DNA from: Zymoseptoria tritici IPO323
Lineage: Eukaryota; Ascomycota; Dothideomycetes; Mycosphaerellales; Mycosphaerellaceae
DNA: 64,000 nucleotides
Assembly: GCF_000219625.1 (NCBI RefSeq)
Contig: NC_018218.1
Coordinates: 1,054,001-1,118,000, forward strand
Direction of reading: 5' to 3'
The notes below the pieces were generated by a model. That model saw nothing but the letters and a program-made list of their open reading frames with translations, searched no databases and was not told the origin of the DNA. Position 1 is the first letter of the stretch; each line of letters opens with the position of its first letter. A program made the translations under genes and the position numbers. This document shows positions 31,179 to 42,756 of this stretch, piece by piece.

Positions 31179-33630
31179 CTACTCTATCGAAAGTGCAGTA
31201 TTGTTCTCCTTCTTCACAAAGTCGAGGAATGGCTGCAATTCCGCCGTTTTGGCGCCGTTCACCACAAACACCGCCGGCTTGCCGTATGGCGCTGGGACCT
31301 TGACATCCTGCCCTCCTTTGTACGTCACTCCAGTCCATACATGCATGAAGGTTCCAGTGCCCGGCAGATATACATCCACCTCAAATGTCTGAGGATCCAG
31401 CACGGGCGCGACATACAAGTCCCTCCCAAGGTAGAAGCTTTGGTAGCTGATGTTCCGCGCGCGGAGGTCTTGCGGGTGGTAGATGACCGGAGGTCGAAGT
31501 ACTGGCCAGCCTTTGGGCTCGCTCTCCTTCTCGAGAATGTGGCGTCTGTACTTGCCGAGGGAGACGAACATTCGGGCGTTGTATGCGTAGTAGCTGTATG
31601 TAGTGATGTTGCTGTAGAACTGGGCGTTAACGGACGGAATGTTGCCTTCGTGAGAGCGGAACACGACACTGCTGACGGCTGCGAGCTCGCCCCAGCGACC
31701 CAGAAGCTCAGGTGAGCGTGTAATGTTGAAGTTGGCGTTCGTCAGGACCGTCGTGTAGCCACCGACATCTGAATGTTGCTGGGAGTAGCCTGACATGCCC
31801 ATGTGGACCATCAACGTGACCACAGATTTGATGCCGTCGTTGACGCCCCAGTCGACGTTCTGATCGCCCACCCAGAAGAGATTCATGTTACGATTAGATC
31901 CGGTCGAAGCACTGCGGTGAAAAAGAAGTGCTTCGCCTTGGAGTCCGAGCTCCTCCACGATTGAACGCTGGAACTCTGCCCATCTTGCAGGATATGCGTT
32001 ATGAGAGAAGAAGGCGTCGGAGACCATTTTGTACTCGGCGACATCTCCCGAGAGAGGAGTGTACTCGCCAAAGTCGGACATGAATCCACTGATCTTCGCA
32101 TTCCAGACTTGCTTGAGAAGCACATCTTTGAACCACTTGCGCAGATCCGGGTTGGTCAAGTCAATGACCCCTGCGATAAGACCTGGTCCGCTGGAGATGG
32201 TGGCTGTCGATTTGGTCGTGGTGTTCTGTACGAAGTAGTGGGCTGCGTCGGCTTCTTCGTACAAGTTTCTGCGGTAGCCAGTGGACTGCAACTGCAGTCA
32301 GTGTGAGTTCAGTGATTGGAACATCGGACATTCATACCTTGGTGGACACATTCGCCAGAAACACGTTCATGTATGACAGCGTCCGAATCTTGTGATTGTC
32401 TCGCAGACTGTCCACGAATTTGGGCCAATCTGGGTACAGCACCTCGTCGTTCTCCCAGTTCCACCAAAGTCGAGAGATGTTGACGTAGTTACCGACCTGG
32501 CTGTGAGTGCCGCACCAGTCCTGCAACCACACACCGGCGATTGGTGCTTTGACATCCTTGCTCAAGCCTTGCTCGATAATTTTATTGACTTTGTCTTGAC
32601 CTCCTTGGATGCCTGGAAGTTGCATGAAGAAGTCAGCACATGCCTTCTGACGTTCCTCCCGGTGGTGGAACTGTGGTTGAGGTTCTATGCATGTCATGTC
32701 GGATCACCTACCTAGAATAGCGCCTTCATCAACCCATTTTGGCAGAGCGGGCATGCGTCCGGTATAAGCGGTGAGCGCTTCGATGGCCTGCAGAAGATCT
32801 ATTTTCTGCGTAAAGGCCCCGCCAACGCTCAAAGAGTCGTACCGAATGGTGACCTCGTCTGGTTTGGTGAAGTCGAAGTTTGCGTAGCCGGTACTCTCGT
32901 CAGTGAGGTGAAATAAATTGCCGTCGGTGGATATATACGACGATACAGCAGTGTACGAAGTGAACTTGCTTCCACCGGTGATGGCACCATTGGCATTCAG
33001 GAGGGACGTGATTGGCTCATCGCCCTTTCCCACGCCCTGCTCGCGAGTGAGGATCGGAAAGCTGTTGTTCTTGAGAGAGGCGAAGGAACCCTGTCCGCCA
33101 AGTCCGTAGAAGTCCTCACTTGCTGAAGAAGCAAAGCTGAAGTAGAGCTTCTTCAATGGCCGAGCCGCGTTTGTGGAAGCGCTGATGTTGAGGTAGAATG
33201 CCACTCGATCACTCAAGCTCGCTGGAACCCAGAAGGTGAGCTGGTATGGCGCTGTTGCGTTGCCGCAATTTGAGAGAAGACCGCTGATTTGGGCAGCTTT
33301 GCCAGAGATCGTGCCGTCCCAAGCAATCTCCTTGATGGTTTTGATGTCTTGATCCTGGCATGTGTCTAAATCGACCTGCGTGATGTTGAATGCTCCATCG
33401 CGTCCGGTGACTGAATCATTGCCCGCACTGGCACTGATGAACGGCTTCCTAGGAACGGTCTTCCAAATGTTGTTCCCTGAATCTGTGATCTCCAAAAGGT
33501 CTTCGTTCCTGTGAAGCACAAACCCTCCTCCCAGGCTCCAAGAGTCGGCCGAAGACGATGCTAGCACGCTCTGGAATGACAAAGCATAAGTGAAGAGACT
33601 GTAGGCTCCGAGCACCGTTCCTCGAACCAT
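31179..33630 (-). CDS. Secreted GH31 glycosidase, candidate sulfoquinovosidase
   Basis: Exons 33630-32712, 32612-32338 and 32285-31179 give 766 residues. The N-terminus has a signal peptide (hydrophobic about 5-25, then ASSSADS), so it is secreted. GH31 features: WVDEGAILG joined to IQGGQDK, WLQDWCG (335-341), SRLWWNW (353-359), nucleophile Asp469 in FMSDFGEY, acid/base Asp571 in HSDVGGYTT, and SHEGN. The SDFGE and HSDVGG forms are those of the YihQ-type branch rather than the usual DMNE alpha-glucosidase form. YihQ-type sulfoquinovosidases carry a Q-Q-R-W-Y signature; Q309/Q312, Q337, R354 and W357 are candidates here, while a Phe falls at the naive position of the Tyr. The proposed substrate is sulfoquinovosyl glycerol from plant or algal sulfolipid; alpha-glucosidase or xylosidase remains possible. 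The start has a good context (caccATGg); an upstream TTG is not a start. Confidence 0.85.
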
Positions 33631-34684
33631 GGTGAAAGCGATGTGCAACCACAGTCGCTCTCCAGGATGCTACATTTCTTATATTGACTACCTTGATTTC
33701 ATACTTTGCAGCATGGGTTGAGAAAGGAGTGGATGCTTACCCCTCACGCCATTCATCCTGGCATATCGCGTGCTCTCCTAGTGGTCGACTTGCCTGTATT
33801 GAGGGATGTGCCCGGTTGGTCGGAAGATTGTCCCAAGACCATGCACGCATGAGAGTCGAAGGAGACGATTCGTGACCCAGGCAGATCGGGCGAGCCATCT
33901 TTGTTTGACCTTGTCCCGAGAGCAAGACTCCGAGGAGAAGTCGAATCACGCATGATGAATCCGCAAGAAATAGGTGTGGTTGAGATTGCAGCCTCATCGG
34001 CTAAGGCATCTCTTTGCGGCCCGTCCCTCGCACTAGCATTTTATGAGTCCTTCACTTCGTCCGTCCAGCTCGAACTTCTTTCCCTTCTCTTTCTTCTTCA
34101 AGCACTGTCTTCCTGACGAATGCCGTGTATCTTTGCTCACACACAGACACCGCTGCTCGCAGCACGTCTCCCTCTGGCAAATGAGAAATTCGGAGTAATC
34201 TTCAAACTGCACGTCACCCGCGGCTTCGGTCGATGGCTCTGACAACTGCCCGTGAGGGCCTGCCATGACACTCATGGTTGCACTCGGCATCAGAAATCTC
34301 AGCCCGGATTGGCAGAGGCGGACAACTCAGCAATGGGCGGTCCAAGTCTGGTTGGTCTGTGGCTATGGGAGCCGGTGCGAAGATTGTGTGTACTACGGTA
34401 CGATCACTTTAGTGCAATACGCGGCGTATCTGAGCTTTCTGCGCACCTGTCGTAAAGATATGGTGGGTGGGGGCGCAGGGTATCATTCGATTCCGATCAT
34501 TCTTGTCAGGAGGACGGTGCTTCAACTTCATTTTTTGGAGGTGAGTTCTATCTTGGAGCAATTGAGAGCAGAATACTACTGACCAGACCGTGTGCAAAAT
34601 ACTGCACCATTCAGACATTCGACATATTATTCGCCTGCACGACGTCTGCGATCCGCAACGAAGTCGACTCGCGCTCTGATCCGC
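33631..34684. other. Intergenic spacer
   Basis: About 1 kb between the GH31 promoter and the end of the 2OG oxygenase gene. No gene recognised. Confidence 0.5.
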
Positions 34685-35630
34685 TCAATCGTCCAGACCA
34701 GCCATGTGGCTCCGAGTCTTCGACTTTGTGCTCTCCAACGCGTACATGAGATCCGTTCTCATTGTGTACTTTTCGCCCTTCTCGACGTCCTGGCCCGAAT
34801 GCAGCAAACTGCGATGCTGAAAGATGAGCACACGACCAGTGCGCGGCCTCACATGAACATCCATCTTGTCCTCAAATGAAAGCGAGTGGAAGCTCGTTGC
34901 GCCTCCCACAAGTGCGCTGCCGTCGAGTTGCGCCGGAGCGGTGGCCCCCGATCCTGCAGCGAACTCAAAGGGCGCAATCTCCGGCACTTCTTCTTCTCCC
35001 GGCACACCGCCGCTGTTCAGGTACAGATGCAGCGTAAAGTAGCTCCTCTCAGACCCATCAGGCGTGGCATAGCTGCCATCTGTATGTCTCTAGGTAATCA
35101 AACACAAGTCAGCAAACAATTTCTCCACCTCATCTCAGTCGTTCATCACTCAACCTCACCTTGAAGTACTCCCCACCCACATACTTCAACACCCTCATCC
35201 TCTCATTGGGTCGCGAAAAGCGCCACACCTCTCCGCGCTTCACTGGTCCATTCCCAAAAATCTTTGGACAATTTTCCAGTCTCAAAATCTCCTTCACTTG
35301 CGGCACATCCTCCACTCTCTTCCATATCCTCTCCGCGACTTCCGCCTGGTCCCAGATGATCCTCGAGCAGCTGCGGATGTAGTCGATGCGTTCCTGTCGT
35401 CCGCCACCAACGTTGACGAGCGCACGCTCCCATTGGCCGTTGCTACTGGCTTCGGCGCCGGCGATGAGGGCGGCGCATTCGGTCGGGGTGAGGACGTTGT
35501 CGATAACGACTGCGTAGAGGCCAGCGTATTCGGTCAGAGGCGTTTGCGCGAAGTCGATGCGGGTTGTTTGCAGGTTCGGGGATGGACCGAGGAGGAAGCC
35601 CATGGGCAGAGATCGTGGTGGAGTCGACAT
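34685..35630 (-). CDS. 2-oxoglutarate/Fe(II) oxygenase, prolyl-4-hydroxylase-like
   Basis: Exons 35630-35160 and 35089-34685 with a 70-nt intron (GTGAGG ... CTGAC ... CTAG), giving 291 residues. The double-stranded beta-helix iron site is R158-H159-T-D161 and the distal His254 in LLHSGQ; Arg268 (YTMRTD) would bind 2-oxoglutarate. Conserved P4H-type blocks are VVIDNVLTPTECAALI, MRVLKYVGGEYF and SYFTLHLYLN. No signal peptide. These enzymes hydroxylate protein side chains or small molecules; the substrate cannot be told. The intron splits the gene just before the HxD motif; without splicing the frame ends a few residues on. It lies upstream of the GH31 gene, same strand, about 1 kb apart. Confidence 0.88.
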
Positions 35631-36138
35631 TGTGGCGGTTGGGTTGAATGTTTGATGCTGACTGAGGTTTTGGGTCGTTGGCTTGGAATTGTTGGAGTTC
35701 TGATGTGTAAGGTACCTTATGGAAGTTGGTAAACAAGATTTGTGGTGGTTTTGAGAGGTTCCTTCATTGATGCCTAGAATCTCCAACACGACTGAGATTA
35801 GAACATGACTCAGATCTGGTTTGTGAAGTGGTGATTCACTTGTAGGTGCGCAAAGACATGTTGGTAGGAGTCACGTTTCATTTCACACTGCCACGATGTT
35901 CTGGCGCCATTGGGTCGTGTAAACACACTTCACCGGTCCTGTCACATCCTCACCCCCTTTTGGTTGCAAGCTTGGCTACGAAGCCTCACAATTGTTGTTT
36001 CATTGGTCGTAAGAACACCCAGCTTGCATACGCCGCAAAACTTTTGATCTATCGTTACCTAACGCTGAAGTTGATGTCGGATCGCTCGTTCACATGAGCG
36101 ACCAAAGCTGTCACCGACACAGAGCCACGACACCCGGC
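35631..36138. other. Intergenic spacer
   Basis: Promoter of the oxygenase gene and 3' flank of het-c. No coding signal. Confidence 0.5.
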
Positions 36139-39100
36139 TCAATAGCGCCTCTCATATCCACCGCCATATCCTCCACTCTGATCGTCTCCCTGGTTGCCGT
36201 ATCCGCCAGTCTCATCGCTGCCACCGAAAGAGCCCGGCATCTCATCGCCACCGCGACGACCATGCTCTTCCTGCTCTCCACGACCATAGCCACCTCCATT
36301 TCCACCGCCGTACTCCTCACGCTGGGCTGGGCGACCATACTCGCTCTGTTCTTGGCGCTGGCCGTAGCCTCCGCCGCCGTAGCTGTCGCCACCGTATGAC
36401 GATTGCTGCTGGTACTCGCTGCGTCCACCTCCGCCGTGGCTGGACTGCTCTTGACGGCCATAGCTTGATTCTTCTTGGCGGCCGTAGCTTTGTTCCTCCG
36501 GGCGACCGTATGACTGCTCTTCATGGCCATAGGACTGCTCTTGATGACCATAGCTCGATTGCTCCTGGCGGCCGTACCCGGACTCTTCTTGCCGACCATA
36601 GCTGGGTTGCTGTTGGCGCTCGTAGCCTCCACTGCGACGGTTTTCGTCATTAGACCCGCGGCGGCGATCGCGAGACTTGGATCTAGAGCGAGACTTCTCG
36701 CGGCGACCACCACCGCCATAACCTCTCTCTTCTTCCTCACGCTGCTTCTTGAGCTTCTTCGCCTCCTTCTTGCGACGCTTCTTCTCCTTCTTCTCCCAGT
36801 CGTCATCATCGTTGCTGTCGTCATCGTCATCATCATCGTCGTCGCTGTCGTTCTTCTTCTTATCCTTCTTGTAGCCATGGCGGCTGTCCTCATTGACATA
36901 CTCCCGACCAGAGCTGGTAACACGCTTCTCGTGAACTTCCTCTTCATACCGTCCACCTGGATGCTCGTAGCGACGCTCCGTACGCTGCTCATACCCACCG
37001 TCGTGAGTTGGTCGAACTTCCGTGGTCTGCTGGAATCCGTACCCTGTGCTACCTTGTCGTCCATCTTGCTCGTAGCGTTGAATGTCTTCGCGATAGCCGC
37101 CTGAGGCGAACTGGGTCTGACTCACAGCAGCTTGGCCGTAGCGCTCGTCTTCGTTGCGACCTCCCGGACGATGTCCAGTTTCGGTGATGCGAGAAGTGTG
37201 CGAGCCGTCGCCCTCGTAGCTGTCGCGCTTATAGGTGGTCTTCTCGGCCTTGTCTCCGCCAAACGCCCCGCCAAGGAGTCCTGCACCCACAGCGCCGGCA
37301 AATCCACCAACGACAGATCCGAGCACACCACCGCCGACCGCTTCACCGACTTGGTCGCCGATCTTGTTTGCCGCTGGATTCTTCTGCCGACCGCCCAAAG
37401 TCCCGGATGACATGGCCTGATTTAAGCCGCTCATAACACCGCCAATGGCACCAGAGCTGTTCTGGGTCTTCATGTTTGGCATACCCAAGGGCTTGCAGCA
37501 GCCGTGACCAGTGTCGTGAACGCCTTCCTTATGATTCCTGCCCTGCTCAACTCCCTCGCGACTCAGCTTATCCCGAAGATCATCCTTTTCGCGTTCATCC
37601 TTCTCTGACCACCACCTCTCAACAACGCTGAACATCGCATGTCGACCATCGACCGCTCCGTCTTCGCCATATTGACGCTGAGCTGGGTGATGGAAGACGC
37701 CGTTGATGATGCGGTCACAAGTGCGACCAACATCGATGTTGTCATCATCCCAGCACGCGACAATCTGTGGTACGACCCACTTCAGGACCGCGCTGGCAAC
37801 TTTGCCGGCTGGCTCATTAAGGATATTGCTGAAATGATCTTTGGAGAGCATGGAGTGGGTTGGATCCGAGCAGTCGTCGTCATTGAAGACAATATGCTGC
37901 TTGTCCATGCTGCTTTGAATGATTTCACTTGATCCCGTCGAGAGCTCCTCTTTGAGCTGAGAAATAATAGGAAGGACGAACGGAGCCAGCAGGGAGAAGA
38001 CGAAGATGCTGATCTGGTTCTGAACTTCTTCTATAAGATCAGGAAGGACCGGGATGTCGTCGATCGCCGTGGAAATGCTTTTCATGATGTTGTCGTGGAA
38101 TTCCATGATCGGGTAGATCTGCTGGGTGATCTCGCCAACCTGCTGGGTGAAAGCTTCGGGCTCTTTGGGCGAGATATGCATGTTCTGCATCTTAGCGGCA
38201 TTGGCGTTGGCCTGTAGCTGATCGGCCTTGCCCTTCTGGTCCGTGTCGCCAAGGAGTCCTGGTGGCAGCTTATCGAGAAGCTCCTTGAGCATGCTGGTAT
38301 CGGCGCGCTGAGACTGATCGATTGTGCCTTCCAACTCTTGCAACTCAGACTGTGTGGCCTTGTCGGATACCTCGCCCATGACACTGTGAAAGGCATATGT
38401 GTCAGCAAGAATCTACACCTGTTTGTCCCTAGAGCCACGAGCTGAATATACCTGTGTAAAAAGTCCACCCCACCGAAAGTTCCGGTCACGATCGGATAGA
38501 CAGGCTGGCGAGCACCCTGGATCTGGACTTGAGTCTGGCGACCGACGTGAGGGAAGACGTTGCGCTCGCCCATCTCAATCAATGCCAACTCGGTGTAGTT
38601 GCTGTGGGCGGAGTAATCTTCCAAGCAGTGACAAGCAGTTCCCATAAGGCGCAACGCCTCATAGAAGTCCCGAGTATCCCGCGATCTAGCGTATCTCCTG
38701 CCTAGCTCAATGCTCTTGCTGAACAAATCGCGAACAAGCCCTGCGCTGGTTGTGATTCGCTGATCCTCGCTGGCGATATAGTGCTTCAAACCGGTGCGTT
38801 CGTCGATGCTGAGCTCGCGGCGCTCATCGATTGGCCCTCTCAGGCGAGTGTCATATTGTCGAGCATCGAGATTATCGGCGTAGTCCTTCGGGTTGTCGAT
38901 GTGCTCCTCCGGTCGGTAGCAGCCTAGTCTGTCTCGAGTCACCTCGAATTCGCCTGACGAGTATTAGCAATGCTTGAAGCTCCAGACCTCGCGATCTTTC
39001 ATAACTGACCGGTGCCGTAGCCGAAGCTCATGAATCCAAGGACCCAGAGGAGTATGCGTATTGCTTCCGCAGACACATACTTGACCGTTCCGACGTCAAC

Positions 39101-39358
39101 GGCCTGCGAGTAATCACGAAGCCAGTTCCCGAAGTACACGCGCTTGACATCGAGCTTGCTAAACTTCTTGCCTCCCATAGCGCGAGCCGTGAGAAGAGTG
39201 AGCAGAGTATCCTCGATATCGCCGTGCCTCCAGTTCCCCCCCTCGATCTTGGAGGTGGAAGCGATGTTGCCAGCGCCGAAAGCGTGGGCTGGGGCCGCGT
39301 AGAGAATGACCACAAGGGCCAGCAGAGGCAGCCAGCTGCTGTGTTTGGGGAGCGCCAT
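36139..39358 (-). CDS. het-c: HET-C heterokaryon incompatibility protein
   Basis: Exons 39358-39010, 38953-38452 and 38383-36139 give about 1031 residues. A signal peptide (about 1-26, ending PAHA) precedes the conserved FGAGNIAS, NWRHGDIEDTLL, FGNWLRDYSQ and FGYGTGEFEVT blocks and CHCLEDYSAHSNYTELALIEMG, all characteristic of the Het-C family. A helical region follows to about 500, then an Ala/Gly-rich glycine-zipper-like stretch (VGGAVGAGLLGG type) and a long Gly/Tyr/Gln-rich C-terminus with an acidic Asp run, a Lys-rich run and tandem YGRQE repeats. In Neurospora, different het-c alleles cause vegetative incompatibility; the basic function is plasma-membrane or cell-wall associated. The allele class cannot be told from one sequence. 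Confidence 0.92.
36439..36611 (-). repeat. Tandem SYGRQEQ-type coding repeat in het-c
   Basis: About seven imperfect units of 8-9 codons (SYGRQEES, GYGRQEQS, SYGHQEQ, SYGHEEQ, SYGRPEEQ and similar) in the HET-C tail. The repeat could vary in copy number between strains. Confidence 0.85.
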
Positions 39359-40208
39359 GATGGATGTGTTCAATCAGGGCGATGTTGGTCTGATGGATGT
39401 TGGAAGGAGGAAAGATTGCGCAAGACAGAAAGTTGTGCCTGTTTTTACCCCACCGCCCTTCGCTCGTGTTTGCTTCAGCTTCAGCCCACCCAGCGCCTCG
39501 TGTCCAATCATCTCTTGTGACCCTGAACACGTCATACTTGATATTGAGGTAGCGTTCATGGTGGAAGCGAGCTGATGATGTTCGAGAATCATTCACTTGG
39601 AATATGCACTTGGAATACACTAGCAGTCTTTCAGCTGATACCTAATTACGCAAAGCTGACGGGAGACATCAAGGTCGACCAGAGCACGCGGTCAGAGGCA
39701 TTGACTTCCATTCGCGTTCCTGATCGTTGCTGCCCCGCATTATCTGCCAAGGGCTGAGAGCGGCCCTGGCCCTTGCATGCTACTTATCGGGTTAGACCGT
39801 TCTATCAACATATAACGACTCTGAATCCGTTCAGAGCGGATTCAACAACTCACGGCCGGACTCCATCGAGGCATCGAAGTTGAGACGGAATGAAGTCTAA
39901 CATGCCGCTGTGAGTATCAAGCCCACTCCTCTCCTGGTTCCCTGAACTTCGTCGCCTGCCCGAACCATTCTATTGCACGTCTGGCCATGCAGAGTCTTGC
40001 AACTAATTCTGCATTTATCTCTACAACTAATTCGACAACGACTTGGACAGATGCCTCGCATAGAACAAACGCACGGATCAGCACGAGATTCTAGCAATTC
40101 CGTGAAGGTTTCTCGTCAGAGCTGCCCTCCTCTTTCGTGCTTATTATTCTCCTTTCCTACATGTCCTCCCCTCTTCCCACCCCTCTCATTACATTGTCTG
40201 ACGACGCA
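39359..40208. other. Divergent promoter region het-c / MYND gene
   Basis: About 850 bases between two divergent starts. No gene is seen. An in-frame upstream ATG of the MYND gene lies at 40161. Confidence 0.5.
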
Positions 40209-41174
40209 ATGGCATCTACCACCCCATTCCAGAGTCAATGCCTTTCGTGCTCGCAGATTGCGGCGGGTCTCCAGACTTGTGCGCGCTGCAAGGCTGCAAA
40301 ATACTGCTCTCGAGAATGCCAAGCTGCCCACTGGACAGCCCACAAGTCAGCTTGCAAACGTCTCAACTACGTGTTCAAGGTGTCTCTGGAGCCGGACGAC
40401 TTCACGAACCCGCCTGTCTGGCGTACACTCTCCGTACCCGCGACCATGAACTTCGCCAAATTCCACCTGGCCCTTCAGACCGCTTTTGGCTGGGCCAATA
40501 CGCATTCTTACGACTTCGGCGTGGAGGACCCCACATTCGACCCCGAGGTTGCGCAGAACGTCGGTCTCTTGGACATTATCAAAAAGTCCGCGGCTATGGA
40601 TAAGGCTCAGTTCAGCGGCGGGTGGGAGGGGGATCCGAACGAGCAGAGGGAGTATCTGGTGAGAATCGAAGATGACGAACCAACGATCTTCGGCTACAAA
40701 GTGGACAAGATGCATGCTCCCAGGAGGAAGCATCCTAGGACTCCAGCGAAGAAAGCAAGCCGCACAAAACTCTGCGACATCTTGGAGAATGCGCAGTACC
40801 GAGGTGAGTGCATCCACGGCGCTCGTATCTATTGACCTAACTTCGGTTCAGGTCATGCACTCTCATACACGTACGACTTGGGCGACTCTTGGTGCCACAG
40901 AATCGAGATCGTGGGCTCTGCTCCTAGCTCCGATCATGTCATCTGCACTGACGGTCATGGCCATCCTGTTGCGGAGGATGCGGGGAGCAGACGAGGCTGG
41001 AAAGAGGTCCTCGAGGCTTACCGTGCTGCCCGCCCAAGTCAGGAGCAGAAGGACAAGATGAAGTGGTTCGAGCAGCAAGCGAGCAATTGTGATCCTCTGG
41101 GTCTGAAGAACGGAGGCGAACTGAGGTGGAGTCGAGAGAAAGTGAACACCGGGCTCAAGGCTCTTGGCTGTTGA
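40209..41174 (+). CDS. MYND zinc finger fused to pRiA4b ORF-3-like domain
   Basis: Exons 40209-40803 and 40852-41174 (48-nt intron, GTGAGT, TTGACCTAAC branch) give about 305 residues. A MYND finger starts at Cys11 (CLSCSQ, CARCKAAKYCSRECQAAHWTAHKSAC). It is followed by a domain matching the plasmid pRiA4b ORF-3/IS1096 TnpR-like family: VWRTLSVPATMNFAKFHLALQTAFGW, then across the intron HALSYTYDLGDSWCHRIEI. That domain is common in bacteria and mobile elements and has no firm function; the MYND finger suggests protein interaction. I prefer the ATG at 40209 (purine at -3, G at +4) to the in-frame ATG at 40161 (T at -3), which would add 16 residues. Confidence 0.85.
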
Positions 41175-41437
41175 TGTCTCAATCGTCTGCGTGTAATGTA
41201 TCGGGTATGTCCTTTCCTTCTGCTACCTTACCCAATCCATCAACCGCGCATGTGAAATGTCAACTGTCGTCTTACGTCACCGCTTGGATGCATTGAGCAG
41301 TCTGAGCTCAGCGTTTGTCGTCTCGGTCGCATCGACGGCAAGTTACTTTACTTGCTCGCTCCAGCAAATCTCCACGGCCGTTGTACATCATCACCGCGGT
41401 CGCACACGCCATCGGGTGTGAAAATACCGCCTACGCC

Positions 41438-42361
41438 ATGTCTCCCAAGCATCGGATTACTACAGCACCACAAGGCATCGACATGAAGGGCAACACCTCC
41501 AACTCCGCTGCGGTGAATACACCGAGTCCCGATAAAGTCCACTTCACGTCCGTGGACATGGCCACCGACAGCGACACCAGTACCATCGATGCCGCGATCG
41601 TCACCACCAACGCCGCCAAGGGTAAGAGCTTCACAATCAAGGGCATTTCTCTTGCACAGGCTGGCTGGACGACTGCTGATCCAGCTAAAGCTACGGCTGC
41701 GAGCGACCAGAGCCAAAGCGTCCTCATGGCCTTACCACCTGAGCTTCGAACCATCATCTTCGAGTATGTTGTTACGATACCCGCCGTCGATCTCAGCATC
41801 TCAGATGGTACTCGATGGCCAGCGTTACTCGGCTATGGGATTCACAGTGCCCATCTGCTATTGTGGTACCTTTCCTCTCAGCAGGGAGTGGGAAAAGACG
41901 CCCTCTGTGCTTTCGCTGCTCTCCACTTGCCGTGCCATCCACTCCGAGGCTCTCGCTCTTTGCTACGCGCGAAACCTTCTACGATTTCAAGTACGTGGAC
42001 TCTTAGCATCCAGCAAGCGAAGATGGATCGCGGGATTTGGTGCGATTCTTGAACGCATCGGCGCTGCACGGTGGGACACATCACTCGAATGTCGATCACT
42101 ATTTCGGACTTCAACGAACTCAGGGACTTCGACCACGACGCCGCGGCTATGAAGAGATTGAGAGAGCTGCACTTTCTCCTGCCGGAATATCATCCAGAAG
42201 CGCTCAATAAGCATATGCCTTCACTCAAAAGGGCTGTGGCGAAGCTCGAACGATTGCAAGCAGTGAGTATTCATGCAGAAGGTGGAGTAACGGCCGTTAC
42301 AAGGTGCACACGAGAGCTGATGGAAGCCATTCCGCGCAAGACGTCCGAGCCGCTTCAGTGA
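41438..42361 (+). CDS. 2EXR/F-box-like hypothetical protein, frame uncertain
   Basis: The predicted join 41438-41823, 41882-42070 and 42124-42361 gives 270 residues. The N-terminal 85 residues are Thr/Ala/Ser-rich. LMALPPELRTIIFEYVV followed, after an intron, by SLLSTCRAIHSEALALCYARNLLRF is the typical opening of the fungal 2EXR/F-box-like family of unknown function. The first intron (58 nt) has a weak donor (GTTACT); a stronger GTATGT donor at 41764 also keeps frame but removes conserved-looking residues. The second intron (42071-42123, GTGGGA..CTCAG) would remove a block (GHITRMSITISDF) that looks coding, so a one-base frameshift near 42070 is the rival explanation. Confidence that a gene lies here is fair; the exact model is poor. 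Confidence 0.5.
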
Positions 42362-42756
42362 GACCTTCACCCGGGTTGTACAGCGACGATGCGGTGTGCA
42401 CCACAAGAACCTAACTTTGGCGATTCGACGAAGACACTAATCTTGCTTCAGTTCAGATGCTCTTCCACAAGATGACCTTACAACTGAGCTGTGTTAAAGA
42501 CACAATCCCATACAAGACTCCAGGGAATCAAATCACGAGCGGAATGAGGGGGCCTGGATCGGTACGTGAAGGAGATCGGATCATTGTCGTTAAGCTAGAC
42601 TTGCATGTGAGACGAACCGCATGCCCAATTACCAACGTCAACGTTCTTCGCAGTACCTTGCAGCTCCATGTCCAACATGAAGCCCTGATCTCTTCCGAAC
42701 TCGCAAAATCCGCCACCATTCTCCAACCACCATTGTTCGTGGCTCTCCGGCGGCGC
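42362..42756. other. Spacer between convergent genes
   Basis: A minus-strand frame here contains NGGGFCEFGRDQGF, which looks coding, but I found no in-phase splice joining it to the neighbouring secreted-protein gene. Confidence 0.35.
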
